A DNA stretch of 64,000 nucleotides from the NCBI GenBank assembly GCA_947574055.1, contig CANPIC010000011.1:1-64000 (forward strand). Reading direction: 5' to 3'. Each line of letters opens with the position of its first letter. Positions within the stretch are counted from its first letter, which is position 1. A program made the position numbers and the translations under genes. Shown piece by piece: positions 8,513 to 17,465 of the stretch. Under the pieces are notes generated by a model, which searched no databases, had not been told where the DNA came from, and was given only the letters and a program-made list of their open reading frames with translations. This DNA comes from an uncultured bacterium (GTDB lineage: Bacteria; Bacillota; Clostridia; Lachnospirales; Lachnospiraceae).

Positions 8513-9313
8513 TTACAGTATAATGGTTTCCAGATCATCCGGAATATAGAGGTTGCCGTGGAAATATAGCTTTCCTTCTTCTCCGTACATTTGTTTTCTG
8601 TTTTCCAGATTGTCATCCTCCGTGTGGTAGAGGATCAGATTTTTCACGCCACACTGCTGTGCCAGTTCACAGGCATCTTTGACCGTGGAGTGATGTTTTT
8701 TATAGGGCTGATACGTCTCTCTCTGCGAATAGAGGCAAAACGCTTCATGCAGCAGCCATTTGCTGTTTTCCACATAAGCCCGCTCACAGGGATTATAAGG
8801 TTCATCCCCGCAGCAGGTGAGTTTTTCCCCGTCGTCCAGTTCCATACTGAAGCCAAACTGCTGCGCTTTCGTTGACTGAATATCAAAAAATGTAACTTTG
8901 CGCCCATTGATCTCCCGGGATTCCCCGTCGCACACCGTGACCAGATGTACCCGGCTGTCGAGAAACTTTGTCTGCTCTTTTTGCAGCAGCTTTTCCGCCA
9001 TATCCCGCAAAAGAGCAATGACTGCCGCATGGCCGTAAATGTTTACTTCCCCTTCACAGCGTCCCTTTGCCATCCCCTGACAGATGATGCGGATGACCCA
9101 GATAATGCCCAGCAGATGATCCACATGCTTGTGCGTGACAAAGATCTCTTTGATTCCCGCCGGATCATACCCGGCATGCTCCAGCTGGCGCAGTATCGTA
9201 TTTCCGCCGCCCCCGTCCACCATAAAATATTTGCCGCCATCATCAATGATAAAACAAGTATTGTAACACGCCGTTACCACTGCATTTCCGGTTCCCAGCA
9301 TTGTAATTTTCAT
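8513..9313 (-). CDS. MBL-fold metallo-hydrolase, RNase Z-like
   Basis: 266 residues. The metallo-beta-lactamase motif THKHVDHLLG near residue 70, a DGGGGNT strand-turn, CCGDEP and a late YHTED histidine supply the metal site. Size and layout resemble RNase Z and related phosphodiesterases, but I cannot see the exosite arm that would prove tRNA 3'-processing. I chose the ATG at 9313 because a strong GAGGAGG lies 6 nt upstream and MKITMLGTGNA is the usual family start; a longer frame begins at 9340. It lies between a PARG-like gene and a fructosamine kinase. Confidence 0.82.
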   Translation of the reverse strand: MKITMLGTGNAVVTACYNTCFIIDDGGKYFMVDGGGGNTILRQLEHAGYDPAGIKEIFVTHKHVDHLLGIIWVIRIICQGMAKGRCEGEVNIYGHAAVIALLRDMAEKLLQKEQTKFLDSRVHLVTVCDGESREINGRKVTFFDIQSTKAQQFGFSMELDDGEKLTCCGDEPYNPCERAYVENSKWLLHEAFCLYSQRETYQPYKKHHSTVKDACELAQQCGVKNLILYHTEDDNLENRKQMYGEEGKLYFHGNLYIPDDLETIIL

Positions 9314-9388
9314 CTGTGCCTCCTCTGCCATTTGTATCATATCCTCCTTCTATGTTTTCTGTGCTTTACTCCTGCTGCCACAGCCCCT

Positions 9389-10252
9389 TTATAAAAATGT
9401 CTTCTCAAAGGCGCTGATACACTTCCTGTCGGCCGAACGGTCAAGTACGGCAAAGACGATTGCCTCAAAGGTATGCGGAAAATATGCCGACAGCAATTCT
9501 TCCCACCATTTTGCCACCTTCTGCGGATCATTGCGGAACACGCCGCAGCCATAGGCGCCAAGCACCAGATACCGGCACCCCTGTTTTGCAAAAATAGCCA
9601 GCGCCAGCAGCATCCGCCGACGCATGACCCGCTGCGCCTCTATGATATCTTCGCCTTTCATTATCACCTGTCCCATATTGACCGCCGGAAGTGTCAGAAC
9701 AGAGGCCGTCACCGGTTCTTCCAGCAGATCGAAACGGCCGTCGCGGAAAAAGACCACCTCGGGAGAATAGATCGCATGATCCGTATACATCATCGTCCCG
9801 CAGGCACGATTTTGATGATAATATTCTTCATGCGCAAGCAAAGTTTTGTAGAGGCAGCCGGATGCCGCCAGACTTTCCTCCTGCGCCATGGCCCCATTGA
9901 TAAAACCGCCGCCCGGATTTTTGGCACTGGCAAAATTGAGCACCGCCGGTGCTTTCCCTGCCGCGCAAAGTTCCAAAATGGCATCTACGGTTCCGCAGTT
10001 TTTTACGGTGCAGTACCCTGCAATCCCCGGCAACTCACCGGCTGCCTTCCGCTTCGCCGCGCCCGCACAGTCCTGCGCCGCCCCCATTTCATAACCGGCC
10101 AGCAGTTCACATCCTTCCTGCGGGGTCACTAATAGGCTGTACTCCACCGAATACGCCTGCTTTTGTGCAATCTCCACCTTCCTGCCCCCGATTTCATAAT
10201 ATCCCCGCTCCATGATCTCCAGCGTCTGACGGGCAATCCCTCTCCTTTTCAT
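9389..10252 (-). CDS. TIGR02452 / microbial PARG-like protein
   Basis: 287 residues of the microbial-type poly(ADP-ribose) glycohydrolase family, a macrodomain relative. Family hallmarks are NFASAKNPGGGFINGAMAQEESLA (the Gly-rich loop and the QEE catalytic acidic pair) and LGAYGCGVFRNDP near the C-terminus. Members hydrolyse ADP-ribose polymers or ADP-ribosyl bonds. I chose the ATG at 10252 because AGGGGAT lies directly upstream; the frame extends to 10357 but the added residues look unlike the family. It is followed 75 bp on by the MBL hydrolase, probably as one operon. Confidence 0.87.
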   Translation of the reverse strand: MKRRGIARQTLEIMERGYYEIGGRKVEIAQKQAYSVEYSLLVTPQEGCELLAGYEMGAAQDCAGAAKRKAAGELPGIAGYCTVKNCGTVDAILELCAAGKAPAVLNFASAKNPGGGFINGAMAQEESLAASGCLYKTLLAHEEYYHQNRACGTMMYTDHAIYSPEVVFFRDGRFDLLEEPVTASVLTLPAVNMGQVIMKGEDIIEAQRVMRRRMLLALAIFAKQGCRYLVLGAYGCGVFRNDPQKVAKWWEELLSAYFPHTFEAIVFAVLDRSADRKCISAFEKTFL

Positions 10253-10448
10253 ATCCCCTGCTCCCTGTTCCCAACCATACATATGAGTATCCGACAGGCG
10301 CCACTTTCCCCCGGCGCCGACAACATGATCCTTTTTCTGTCCCTCTCTTTCCAGCATTGGTCAGAAAATTTACTTTTAGCGTAGCATTTTTTAGCACATA
10401 TTGCAACCATATCACGACACGACAAGCCTTTTCCCACCATTACAAACA

Positions 10449-10533
10449 GCCGGAACAGACCAAAAACAGCCGGCAAAACCTTTGGGGATGTGGTATCCCG
10501 GGTTCTGACGGTTGTTTTGGGGTCTGTTCCGGC
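10449..10533 (-). terminator. Large inverted repeat at the end of the sugar operon
   Basis: GCCGGAACAGACC (10449-10461) and its exact complement (10521-10533) form a 13-bp stem. It extends inward as an imperfect 25-bp arm around a 36-nt centre. It lies 28 bp beyond the stop of the last sugar-operon gene and could end or stabilise that transcript. There is no long U tract, so termination is likely but not proven. The rest of the 308-bp gap (10253-10560) holds no gene. Confidence 0.5.
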
Positions 10534-10560
10534 GTAGTAGAATCAAAACATAAGGATCTG

Positions 10561-12156
10561 TTACAGCTGCACGATCTTCACTTCCGGTATCAGGCGCTCC
10601 AGATCTTCTTTGCTGCAGATCTCGGTTCCCGGATACTGCAGGGAACCGGCGGCGGCAGCCATACCATAGGCAAACATCTCCTCCATAGGCAGGCCGCGGT
10701 TGATCGCCAGGCAAAATCCGGCCACCATCGAATCTCCGGCCCCCTGAATCCCGCGGATATTGACCGGTACTGCCTTTGCATACAGCAGTTTTTCCCGGTT
10801 CAGCAGATACGCACCTTCCTGTCCGAGGGAGATACACACATATTTGACACCTGTCTCCACGATCTCTGCGGCTTTTCTGAGAATGGCGTCTCTGTCTGTG
10901 GGATCAATTCCATAGGTATCACAAAATTCACTTACATTGGGCTTCATCAGATAAGGCACTGCATTGACCCCCTGCCTGAGCAGGTGGCCCGTAGCGTCCA
11001 AAATGGTTTTGACGCCTCTGCGGTTGGCCATACGGATGATCTTTTCATAGATATCAGGCAGTACACCTTCCGGCACGCTGCCGTCGAGCACGATGATATT
11101 GGTCTGCTCCATCCAGTTCTCTATCTTTTCCATCAGGCGTTCCTGTTCCTCGCTGCCAACGCAGCCCCCGTTTTCATTAAATTCGGTCATCACGCCATAT
11201 TCATTTTCAAAGATTTTGACGTTGGTACGGATACCGCCTTCCACCATCACGAAGTCATGGCGCACTCCCTGATCGTCCAGCGCCTTTTCCACGATCCTGG
11301 CATCTGCCGAATAATTAAACCCCAGGCAGAGTGTCAGTTCATGGAAATGTGTCAGCGCAATGCTGACATTGATCCCTTTCCCGGAAATATTGTTCTGCAC
11401 CCGCTTCAGGCGATGGGTCTTTCCCCGTTTTATGCTCTCCACATTGATGGTCTTGTCGATGCAGGGATTCATTGTGACTGTGATCACTCTGGACTCATAT
11501 TTCTCCCATCTGCTGAAGTACTCTCCCACCCAGTCCGACATGGCCCGGAAAATGATCCATACCGATGTGGCACCCGCATCCTGACAACCCACGGCCTTCT
11601 CTCCGAAATACTTGGCCCGGCCAAAGCGTGCTTTGACATTTTTGGTATATTCCACACCCACGGCGGCGGCAGTGGCAGCACTTTTCATGCCCTCACAAAA
11701 TCCCACCCGCTCCGCCACACTCTTTTCCAGCGCAATCACGGCGGGTTCCAGGGCATCCACCATTGTCTTGTCACCGATCTGCGCCCCGCCGCGCTTCTTG
11801 ATCGCGTTCAGGGAATACCGGAAGATCTCCGCAAAATCCTGCAGATCCATAGTCAGGCTGGCAGGTCTTTTTACCGTCCCCGAAATGAACATTGTGCCAA
11901 ACAGTACACCGGAGGCGCCGCCCATCGTGTCGATCAGTACATTGCCCACAGCGACCAGCACCTCTTCCGTGCTCTGAAATTTCATCCGCGAAACTTCCTG
12001 TCGCACTTCCTTAAAACCGGTGGTCATGCCTTTGCCGTGGTCGCCGTCTCCGATCACACTGTCGATCTCTGTCAGCAGTGTTTCGTTTTTGATCACCTCT
12101 TCCGCCACATGCAGGATCATCTGTTTCAGTTCTTCTATCGTCATATGGTTTTTCAT
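10561..12156 (-). CDS. DhaL domain fused to a PfkB-type (1-phosphofructokinase-like) kinase
   Basis: 531 residues with two enzyme modules. Residues 1-212 are a DhaL nucleotide-binding domain with its Mg-ATP/ADP ligands intact: EIDSVIGDGDHG (31-41), GGASG (79-83), GDKTM (128-132) and GRAKYFGEKAVGCQDAGA (179-196). Residues about 222-531 are a PfkB kinase of the FruK/LacC group: VTMNPCIDKT, ISGKGINVS, LDGSVPEG and GAGDS with catalytic base D475. The fusion is unusual. It lies 19 bp behind a DhaK-like gene, the normal partner of DhaL, and closes the sugar operon. Which substrate each module phosphorylates is unknown; a sugar-phosphate and a ketose or aldehyde are reasonable guesses. Confidence 0.88.
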   Translation of the reverse strand: MKNHMTIEELKQMILHVAEEVIKNETLLTEIDSVIGDGDHGKGMTTGFKEVRQEVSRMKFQSTEEVLVAVGNVLIDTMGGASGVLFGTMFISGTVKRPASLTMDLQDFAEIFRYSLNAIKKRGGAQIGDKTMVDALEPAVIALEKSVAERVGFCEGMKSAATAAAVGVEYTKNVKARFGRAKYFGEKAVGCQDAGATSVWIIFRAMSDWVGEYFSRWEKYESRVITVTMNPCIDKTINVESIKRGKTHRLKRVQNNISGKGINVSIALTHFHELTLCLGFNYSADARIVEKALDDQGVRHDFVMVEGGIRTNVKIFENEYGVMTEFNENGGCVGSEEQERLMEKIENWMEQTNIIVLDGSVPEGVLPDIYEKIIRMANRRGVKTILDATGHLLRQGVNAVPYLMKPNVSEFCDTYGIDPTDRDAILRKAAEIVETGVKYVCISLGQEGAYLLNREKLLYAKAVPVNIRGIQGAGDSMVAGFCLAINRGLPMEEMFAYGMAAAAGSLQYPGTEICSKEDLERLIPEVKIVQL

Positions 12157-12175
12157 ACGAAGTCCCCTTATCGTC

Positions 12176-13183
12176 TCAGTTCTGCCAGCATTTGATCATC
12201 GGCGAACAGGCCGGCATATCATAAAGCCGCTTCAGTTCTTCATCCAGCCTGAGAATACTGATCGAGCAGCCGCCCGATAACGGCTGAAACAGCCGGTCCA
12301 TAACGATGTGATGAATCTGGACCGACTGGGAAGACAGGATATCCACCACTTTACGGCTGATGATACACTGCTCCATAATACTTGTCATGCCATAGGCATT
12401 GATCATCACCACCACCTCATCCAGAGAAGTGAGTTTTGCCTCCCGCAGCAGATAAGACATCATCGTCTCCACGATTTCGTCCGCGCTCCGGTTCTGTTCC
12501 ACAAGGACGCCGTTCTCTCCGTTGAAGCCCTTGCCATACTCCACCTGGCCCTCTTCCATCCGGTGCACCAGTTCCCCGCTGCCCGGAATATAACCCGAAC
12601 TGACGGTGACACCGAAAGTAGTCACCCGTTCGTTGGCTTTTTGTGCCACCCGCGCAGTCTCAGCCAGGGAATAGCCCGCCTCCGACGCCGCACCGGCTAT
12701 CTTGATCACAAAAGCCACGCCGGCCTGTCCCCGACGCTCTTCCTTGCGCTCGCCCATCAGACCGGAAATATCATCGGAAACCTTGATACAACGGGTTTCG
12801 ATATTTTCCAGCTGTGCCAGTTCTCCCGCCAGTTCAAAGTTCAGCACATCCCCTGCATGGTTGCCACAGATATAGAGCGCCCCTTTCTTTACAGGCAGGG
12901 CCTGTGTGACATTGACGATATAACGGGCAGGCGGCGCGGTAAATACCGCGCCGGCCACCGTACCGTCAGCCAGGCCGTCTCCGACAAAGCCCATGCTCCA
13001 TGGCTCGTTGCCCGCTCCTCCGCCTGTGATGACAGAAACCTTATCCTGACAGTTCTGTCTGATAAATCCGTTCAGTCTCTGATTCTTCCCCTTCACTTTT
13101 ACAAAACGGCCCGGATATACCCGCAGATAGCCATTGACCATCTCTTCCACCGCCGTTTCCGCATGGTTTATAAATCCTCTCAA
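12176..13183 (-). CDS. DhaK-family kinase subunit lacking both active-site histidines
   Basis: 335 residues aligned over the full DhaK fold. In canonical DhaK a His in GGSGHEP (His56 in E. coli) and a His in the MGxHGE loop (His218, which binds dihydroxyacetone covalently) are needed. Here the same places read GGGAGNEPW (N59) and GKGFNGENG (N221), with codons AAC in both. The Asp of NHAGDVLNF (D112) is kept. The protein therefore probably does not hold a ketone through a histidine hemiaminal and may act on another substrate or serve as a regulatory partner. It is encoded just before the DhaL-PfkB fusion. A normal dhaK copy exists at 36532-37533. Confidence 0.85.
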   Translation of the reverse strand: MRGFINHAETAVEEMVNGYLRVYPGRFVKVKGKNQRLNGFIRQNCQDKVSVITGGGAGNEPWSMGFVGDGLADGTVAGAVFTAPPARYIVNVTQALPVKKGALYICGNHAGDVLNFELAGELAQLENIETRCIKVSDDISGLMGERKEERRGQAGVAFVIKIAGAASEAGYSLAETARVAQKANERVTTFGVTVSSGYIPGSGELVHRMEEGQVEYGKGFNGENGVLVEQNRSADEIVETMMSYLLREAKLTSLDEVVVMINAYGMTSIMEQCIISRKVVDILSSQSVQIHHIVMDRLFQPLSGGCSISILRLDEELKRLYDMPACSPMIKCWQN

Positions 13184-13227
13184 TCCCTTTCCTCCATCAC
13201 CGCACAGACAGACTACCGACAGCCCTG

Positions 13228-14175
13228 TTATTCCCCTTCATTTTCTGCAATGATTTTCTGTATCGTCTCTCTGGAAATCTTCCCTTCCATGGGACCGAAC
13301 GCCATCATATTCAGGGCGCCCGCCGCCGCTCCTTCTTTTGCAGCCTGTTCCAGTGATTTTCCTTCCGCCAGTGCAGAGATAAAGGCACCGTCATAGCTGT
13401 CTCCCGCACCGGTGGCATCCACCGGCTGTACCGGATATACACCCATCTCCAGGCAGCCACCGTCTCTGGTATAGACGGTAGAGCCTTTGGAACCCCGTTT
13501 CAGTACCAGCAGCTCCAGACCCGGATTTTGAAAGCAGGTCTGCACCGCCGTCTCTATGTCTTTCTCCCCGGTGATGGTCAGCAGTTCCTCGATCCCCGGC
13601 ATAAAGATATTGGTCTCTTCAAATACTTCCCGGATGATCTGAAATTCTTCCGGCCGCCGGATCAGTTCCAGGCGGATGTTGGGATCAAAGGATATTTTGG
13701 CGCCTGCTTTTTTCATGCGGTGCAGCATCCGTACAATGGCCTGCGCAAATTCCGGTTTGGCGGAAAGGGAACAGCCCATGATGTGAAAATATTTTGCCCC
13801 TTCCAATGCCTCATCGGTGGGTTCTCCCACGCTGACAGCTGCGGAATTGCCCATATGAAAGAGGAATTTTCTGTCGCCGTTGGCAAAATAGGTGACAAAT
13901 GCCACACCGGTGGGCAGATCATTGTTTTCTTTCACATAGGTGCAGTCCACACCATCGTGCCGGAGGCGCTTTAAGATCGCCTGCCCGAAATCATCTGCTC
14001 CCACACCGCCGATCACGCCTGTGGAATGTCCCAGTCTGGCCGCCGTACTGATAAAGATGCCCGGTGCGCCGCTGGGGAAAGGGCCTCTGAAAAGGTCCGC
14101 CTGATCCAGGGGTACATCTTCCTTATCCCGCATCACTTCGCAAAGAAGATCCCCCATCGTCCATATCTCAGCCAT
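13228..14175 (-). CDS. PfkB-family carbohydrate kinase (ribokinase/fructokinase type)
   Basis: 315 residues. It shows the N-terminal substrate loop PSGAPGIFISTAARLG, the small-lid strand with VIGGVGADDFG, SFDPNIR, and the C-terminal anion-hole motif DATGAGDSYDGAF with the catalytic Asp. It phosphorylates a sugar at the expense of ATP in the cytosol; the closest relatives by motif are fructokinases and 2-keto-3-deoxygluconate kinases. It lies 12 bp after the VOC gene and 44 bp before the DhaK-like gene in the operon. It is one of several kinases in the operon, so the pathway likely needs more than one phosphorylation. Confidence 0.88.
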   Translation of the reverse strand: MAEIWTMGDLLCEVMRDKEDVPLDQADLFRGPFPSGAPGIFISTAARLGHSTGVIGGVGADDFGQAILKRLRHDGVDCTYVKENNDLPTGVAFVTYFANGDRKFLFHMGNSAAVSVGEPTDEALEGAKYFHIMGCSLSAKPEFAQAIVRMLHRMKKAGAKISFDPNIRLELIRRPEEFQIIREVFEETNIFMPGIEELLTITGEKDIETAVQTCFQNPGLELLVLKRGSKGSTVYTRDGGCLEMGVYPVQPVDATGAGDSYDGAFISALAEGKSLEQAAKEGAAAGALNMMAFGPMEGKISRETIQKIIAENEGE

Positions 14176-14187
14176 ACTCTTTCTCCT

Positions 14188-14571
14188 CTAATATTTTTGC
14201 AAAAATTCCACAATTTCATGATTGGGGCCTTCGATGCAGATGTATCTCACCCCATTTTCCCAGAAAGGCAGTGTCGTCGGACCTTCTGCGATATGAAACT
14301 GCTGCTCCCTCGCCTGCTCTGTTACCGCCTCAATGTCGTTTACCGCCAGAGCAATGTGGTCGATTGCGCCTCTCGCCTGTGCACAGTCTTCTTTTTCGTA
14401 AGTCTCGATCAGGATATCTGCGCAGGAAAAGAACCGTACCAGTCCGCCGTTATTGGTGGTTTCATAAATGTTCTGAAACCCCAGCGCTTCATAAAACTGT
14501 TTCGTCGCCTCCATATCCTGTGTGGGAATCCCCACATGTTGATAGCCTGTTACAAAATCTGTCAGTGCCAT
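14188..14571 (-). CDS. VOC-superfamily (glyoxalase-like) protein
   Basis: 127 residues, the normal size of a two-module VOC protein. YQHVGIPTQDMEATKQFYEALGF opens the first beta-alpha-beta unit and DHIALAVNDIEAV the second. Metal-ligand candidates are the His in each opening strand and the Glu in EIVEF. Members isomerise or cleave small carbonyl compounds. Sitting 11 bp behind a phosphofructokinase gene and close to an aldolase, it may detoxify methylglyoxal formed from triose phosphate, or isomerise an intermediate of the pathway. Neither is shown by sequence. Confidence 0.82.
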   Translation of the reverse strand: MALTDFVTGYQHVGIPTQDMEATKQFYEALGFQNIYETTNNGGLVRFFSCADILIETYEKEDCAQARGAIDHIALAVNDIEAVTEQAREQQFHIAEGPTTLPFWENGVRYICIEGPNHEIVEFLQKY

Positions 14572-14582
14572 ACTCTCCTCCT

Positions 14583-15524
14583 CTACAGTTCAAACCAGTC
14601 AAATTCTTTTTTGTTTGCGGCGCAGGAAAGATCCAGATAGCCATATTGCCCGTCCTTGTATACCACATAAACATTTTTGATCCCCTGATCAGCGGCCTGT
14701 ACCGCATATTTGGCAAAACCCGCCGCGTGGATACGTTCCCGCGCGGTCGGCACACCGCCTCTTTGCTGATAGCCCAGCAGGTTGCATTTCAGGTTGACGT
14801 GCAGTTTTTCCCGTACATATTCCGCAGCTTCCAGCATCTGGTAGCAGCCTTCGGCAAAGGTAATGAGCACATAATCTCTCTGGGGATCGGCCAGGACTTC
14901 TTCCACCTTTTTACAGATTTCCTCGTTGGTCATGGGTTTTTCCACCAGTACGCTGCAGTCTGCCATGCCCATCAGCACAGAACTGTGAGTCAGATAGCCG
15001 TCCCAGGCACCCAGAGTCTCCACAAAGAATACCCGGCCCGGCAAAGACAATGCCGTATCCGATATGTCATCTATATAGTTGACCTGTTTATTCAGCGCCG
15101 TATCAAATCCCAGTGTGTAATCACTGCCATAGATGTTGTTGTCAATGGTGCCGGGAATACCTACCACATTGAGTCCGCTGTCTGCCTCATGGAGGGCCAG
15201 AGCTCCTTTGAAGGAGCCGTCCCCGCCGATGACAATCAGGGTGTCAATGTGATTGTTCCTCAGATTTTCCGCCAGTTTTTCCCGGATGCCTGCTTCTTTG
15301 AGTTCCGGGAGCCGTCCTGTCCGCAGAACGGTCCCGCCCAGTTTATACCAGCCCTGTACATCACTGACTTCCAGCTTGCTGTAGTCATTGTCCCGGATGC
15401 CCAGAAATCCCCGTCTGTAACCGTATACCGTATGCCCTTTTTCCGATGCATATTTTACGATCTGCGCCAGGCAGGGGTTCATGCCCGGGGAGTCTCCGCC
15501 GCTGGTGATCACCGCAATATTCAT
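14583..15524 (-). CDS. 6-phosphofructokinase (ATP-type), operon-specific copy
   Basis: 313 residues, the size of bacterial PfkA. ATP- and substrate-binding motifs are visible: TSGGDSPGMN (8-16), GGDGS (100-104) and PGTIDNN (124-130) with catalytic D128. The Gly at 103 points to ATP rather than pyrophosphate as donor. It makes a ketohexose 1,6-bisphosphate that the class II aldolase encoded 21 bp upstream could cleave. Being inside a regulated sugar operon, it is probably not the housekeeping PfkA and could prefer another ketohexose 6-phosphate such as tagatose or allulose phosphate. Confidence 0.88.
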   Translation of the reverse strand: MNIAVITSGGDSPGMNPCLAQIVKYASEKGHTVYGYRRGFLGIRDNDYSKLEVSDVQGWYKLGGTVLRTGRLPELKEAGIREKLAENLRNNHIDTLIVIGGDGSFKGALALHEADSGLNVVGIPGTIDNNIYGSDYTLGFDTALNKQVNYIDDISDTALSLPGRVFFVETLGAWDGYLTHSSVLMGMADCSVLVEKPMTNEEICKKVEEVLADPQRDYVLITFAEGCYQMLEAAEYVREKLHVNLKCNLLGYQQRGGVPTARERIHAAGFAKYAVQAADQGIKNVYVVYKDGQYGYLDLSCAANKKEFDWFEL

Positions 15525-15545
15525 AGGTTTCCTCCTATCGGCCGC

Positions 15546-16403
15546 TCAGGCTTTTCCGGCACTGCCGAAGATATCAATCTTGCCGGCTACAATCTGAGCG
15601 CAGACATCTTTTACAGGACCCACGTATTTGCGGGGATCAAATTCCGATTCCGGATTTTTTGCTGCCATTTCACGGATCGTTGCCGCATAAGCCGCTTTCA
15701 GCTCTGTACCCACGTTGATCTTGCTCATCCCCATCTGTACACATTTTTTGAAATCTTCTACCGGAACGCCGGAACCACCGTGCAGTACAAGCGGGCAGTC
15801 CGTGATCTTCAGTATTTTTTCCAGTCTCTCAAAATCCAGCTTGGGTTCGCTCTTGTAGAAACCATGCACGGTGCCGATTGCCACTGCCAGTGCGTCGATG
15901 CCTGTCTCTTCTACGTATCTGGGAACATCATCCGGATCGGTAAAGGTAGCGGAAGCATCTTCCACAACGATATGTTCCTCTTTGCCGCCTACTTTGCCCA
16001 GTTCGGCTTCCACGGAGCAGCCATACTCTTTTGCAAACTCTACAATAGCCTTGGATTCCGCGATATTGGTTTCATAATCCTTGGCGGAAGCATCCACCAT
16101 CACGGAGGTAAATCCGCATTTGATCGCTTCTTTGATCAGATCATAGTCGGTGGCATGATCCAGATGAAGGCATACGGGAATGTCCACCGACTCAGCCATG
16201 CCCTTTACCATACCTGCAGTCTGACGCAGTCCTATGTATTTGATGGCGCCCATGCTGGCCATCATGATAACCGGCGAATTTTTGGAAACAGCCCCCTGGA
16301 TGATACCCTGTGCATCTTCGTATCCATTGAAATTAAATCCGCCCACTGCATAGTGTTCTTTTCTTGTATTTGCCAGTATCTCTTTTAAAGTAACCAGTGC
16401 CAT
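15546..16403 (-). CDS. Class II fructose-bisphosphate / ketose-bisphosphate aldolase
   Basis: 285 residues. Zinc ligands H83 (LDHATD), H180 (GTVHG) and H208 (VLHGGSG), and the catalytic D82, are all present. The layout matches the FbaA/GatY/KbaY family. It cleaves a ketose 1,6-bisphosphate to dihydroxyacetone phosphate and glyceraldehyde 3-phosphate. It follows the ROK kinase gene by 72 bp and precedes the phosphofructokinase by 21 bp, so kinase-kinase-aldolase forms a compact lower pathway. Stereochemistry (fructose, tagatose or other) cannot be decided from motifs. Confidence 0.9.
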   Translation of the reverse strand: MALVTLKEILANTRKEHYAVGGFNFNGYEDAQGIIQGAVSKNSPVIMMASMGAIKYIGLRQTAGMVKGMAESVDIPVCLHLDHATDYDLIKEAIKCGFTSVMVDASAKDYETNIAESKAIVEFAKEYGCSVEAELGKVGGKEEHIVVEDASATFTDPDDVPRYVEETGIDALAVAIGTVHGFYKSEPKLDFERLEKILKITDCPLVLHGGSGVPVEDFKKCVQMGMSKINVGTELKAAYAATIREMAAKNPESEFDPRKYVGPVKDVCAQIVAGKIDIFGSAGKA

Positions 16404-16475
16404 AATTTTTCTCTCCTTATTATGCTTGTGTCAGTTTGTTGGTGCGCCTGCAAAAAATACCGCAGGCTTAACGAT

Positions 16476-17444
16476 TTATGCTTTTGTTTTTTCTTTCAGC
16501 ATCCAGTACGCGCCATAAAGAACCACTCTGTCATTCATAACCGAATATCTGATCGTGTCCTTATCCACCGGTACCAGACATCTTTCCTGCAGTACGCGCA
16601 GCATCTCCTGTTCAAAAAATTTCCGCGCTTTTGTGATGCCGCCGCCCAGGACAATAGCCTGCGGATTTAGCAGATTTAAGAGGTTGCTGATGCCAACGCT
16701 CAGATAATGCCCTTCCGTCCGGTAACACTCCAGTGCATAGGCATCTCCCCGCTCTGCGGCCTCCGTGAGGATTCTTCCTTCCACTTTTTCCGGATCATAG
16801 TCAATGGAAGCAAGCACTTCATTTTTCACGCCTCTGGCTATATCTTCCCGCACCCGGCGGCTGACAGCCGTACCGGAAGCGTATAGTTCAAAACAGCCTC
16901 TGGAACCGCAGGGACATTCCAGTCCATTGGGATCAATGCTCATATGCCCCACTTCTCCTGCCGCATCGTTACTGCCCCGGTAAATCTGTCCATCCAGAAT
17001 GATACCGCCGCCGCAGCCGGTGCTGACGGTCATGTAAAGGATGTTTTTCAGGCCCTTTGCCACGCCGCATCTCACCTCTGCCAGCGCCCCCAGATTGCCG
17101 TCGTTTTCCAGAAAGACCGGTTTCCCAAAGTCCTCCTGCAGCCGTTTTACGATCGGGAAATCATGCCAGCCCATCAGCGGTGCATGGACGATAATGCCTT
17201 CCTCCGCTTTCAGGGGGCCGGGGCTGCCCACACCGATACCCAGTACATCTTCCATATTGACCGAAAAATGTTCTATGATATGCTCCAGTACGCCTTTTGT
17301 ATTCTGGTAAACCGCTTCCTCTCCCTTAAACGTCTGCGATTTTACCACATGGAAATAATCGTCCACCGGCTCTCCGTCCTGTGTAAAGAGTGCCCCTGTT
17401 GTCTTTGTCCCGCCGATGTCCATAATCAGAAAATATTTTTTCAT
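16476..17444 (-). CDS. ROK-family sugar kinase
   Basis: 322 residues. MDIGGTKTTGALF is the phosphate-1 ATP loop. The ROK zinc motif HMSIDPNGLECPCGSRGCFELYASG (His plus three Cys) lies near residues 166-190. GNDGNLGALAE-type residues (LENDGNLGA) hold the catalytic Asp. It phosphorylates an incoming hexose, glucokinase-like, in the cytosol. It lies 21 bp after the permease gene in the ABC-importer operon, so its substrate is probably the sugar imported by that system. Confidence 0.9.
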   Translation of the reverse strand: MKKYFLIMDIGGTKTTGALFTQDGEPVDDYFHVVKSQTFKGEEAVYQNTKGVLEHIIEHFSVNMEDVLGIGVGSPGPLKAEEGIIVHAPLMGWHDFPIVKRLQEDFGKPVFLENDGNLGALAEVRCGVAKGLKNILYMTVSTGCGGGIILDGQIYRGSNDAAGEVGHMSIDPNGLECPCGSRGCFELYASGTAVSRRVREDIARGVKNEVLASIDYDPEKVEGRILTEAAERGDAYALECYRTEGHYLSVGISNLLNLLNPQAIVLGGGITKARKFFEQEMLRVLQERCLVPVDKDTIRYSVMNDRVVLYGAYWMLKEKTKA

Positions 17445-17465
17445 AAGTATGCAGCTATCCTTTTT

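Noticed and set aside
10357-12195. A 612-codon plus-strand open frame opposite the DhaL-PfkB gene
   Set aside because: It is a mirror of a gene with conserved motifs on the other strand; the composition is not protein-like.
14271-16388. A 705-codon open frame on the plus strand across the phosphofructokinase and aldolase genes
   Set aside because: It is antisense to two enzymes with clear motifs, is rich in His, Phe and Cys, has no ribosome site and no recognisable domain.
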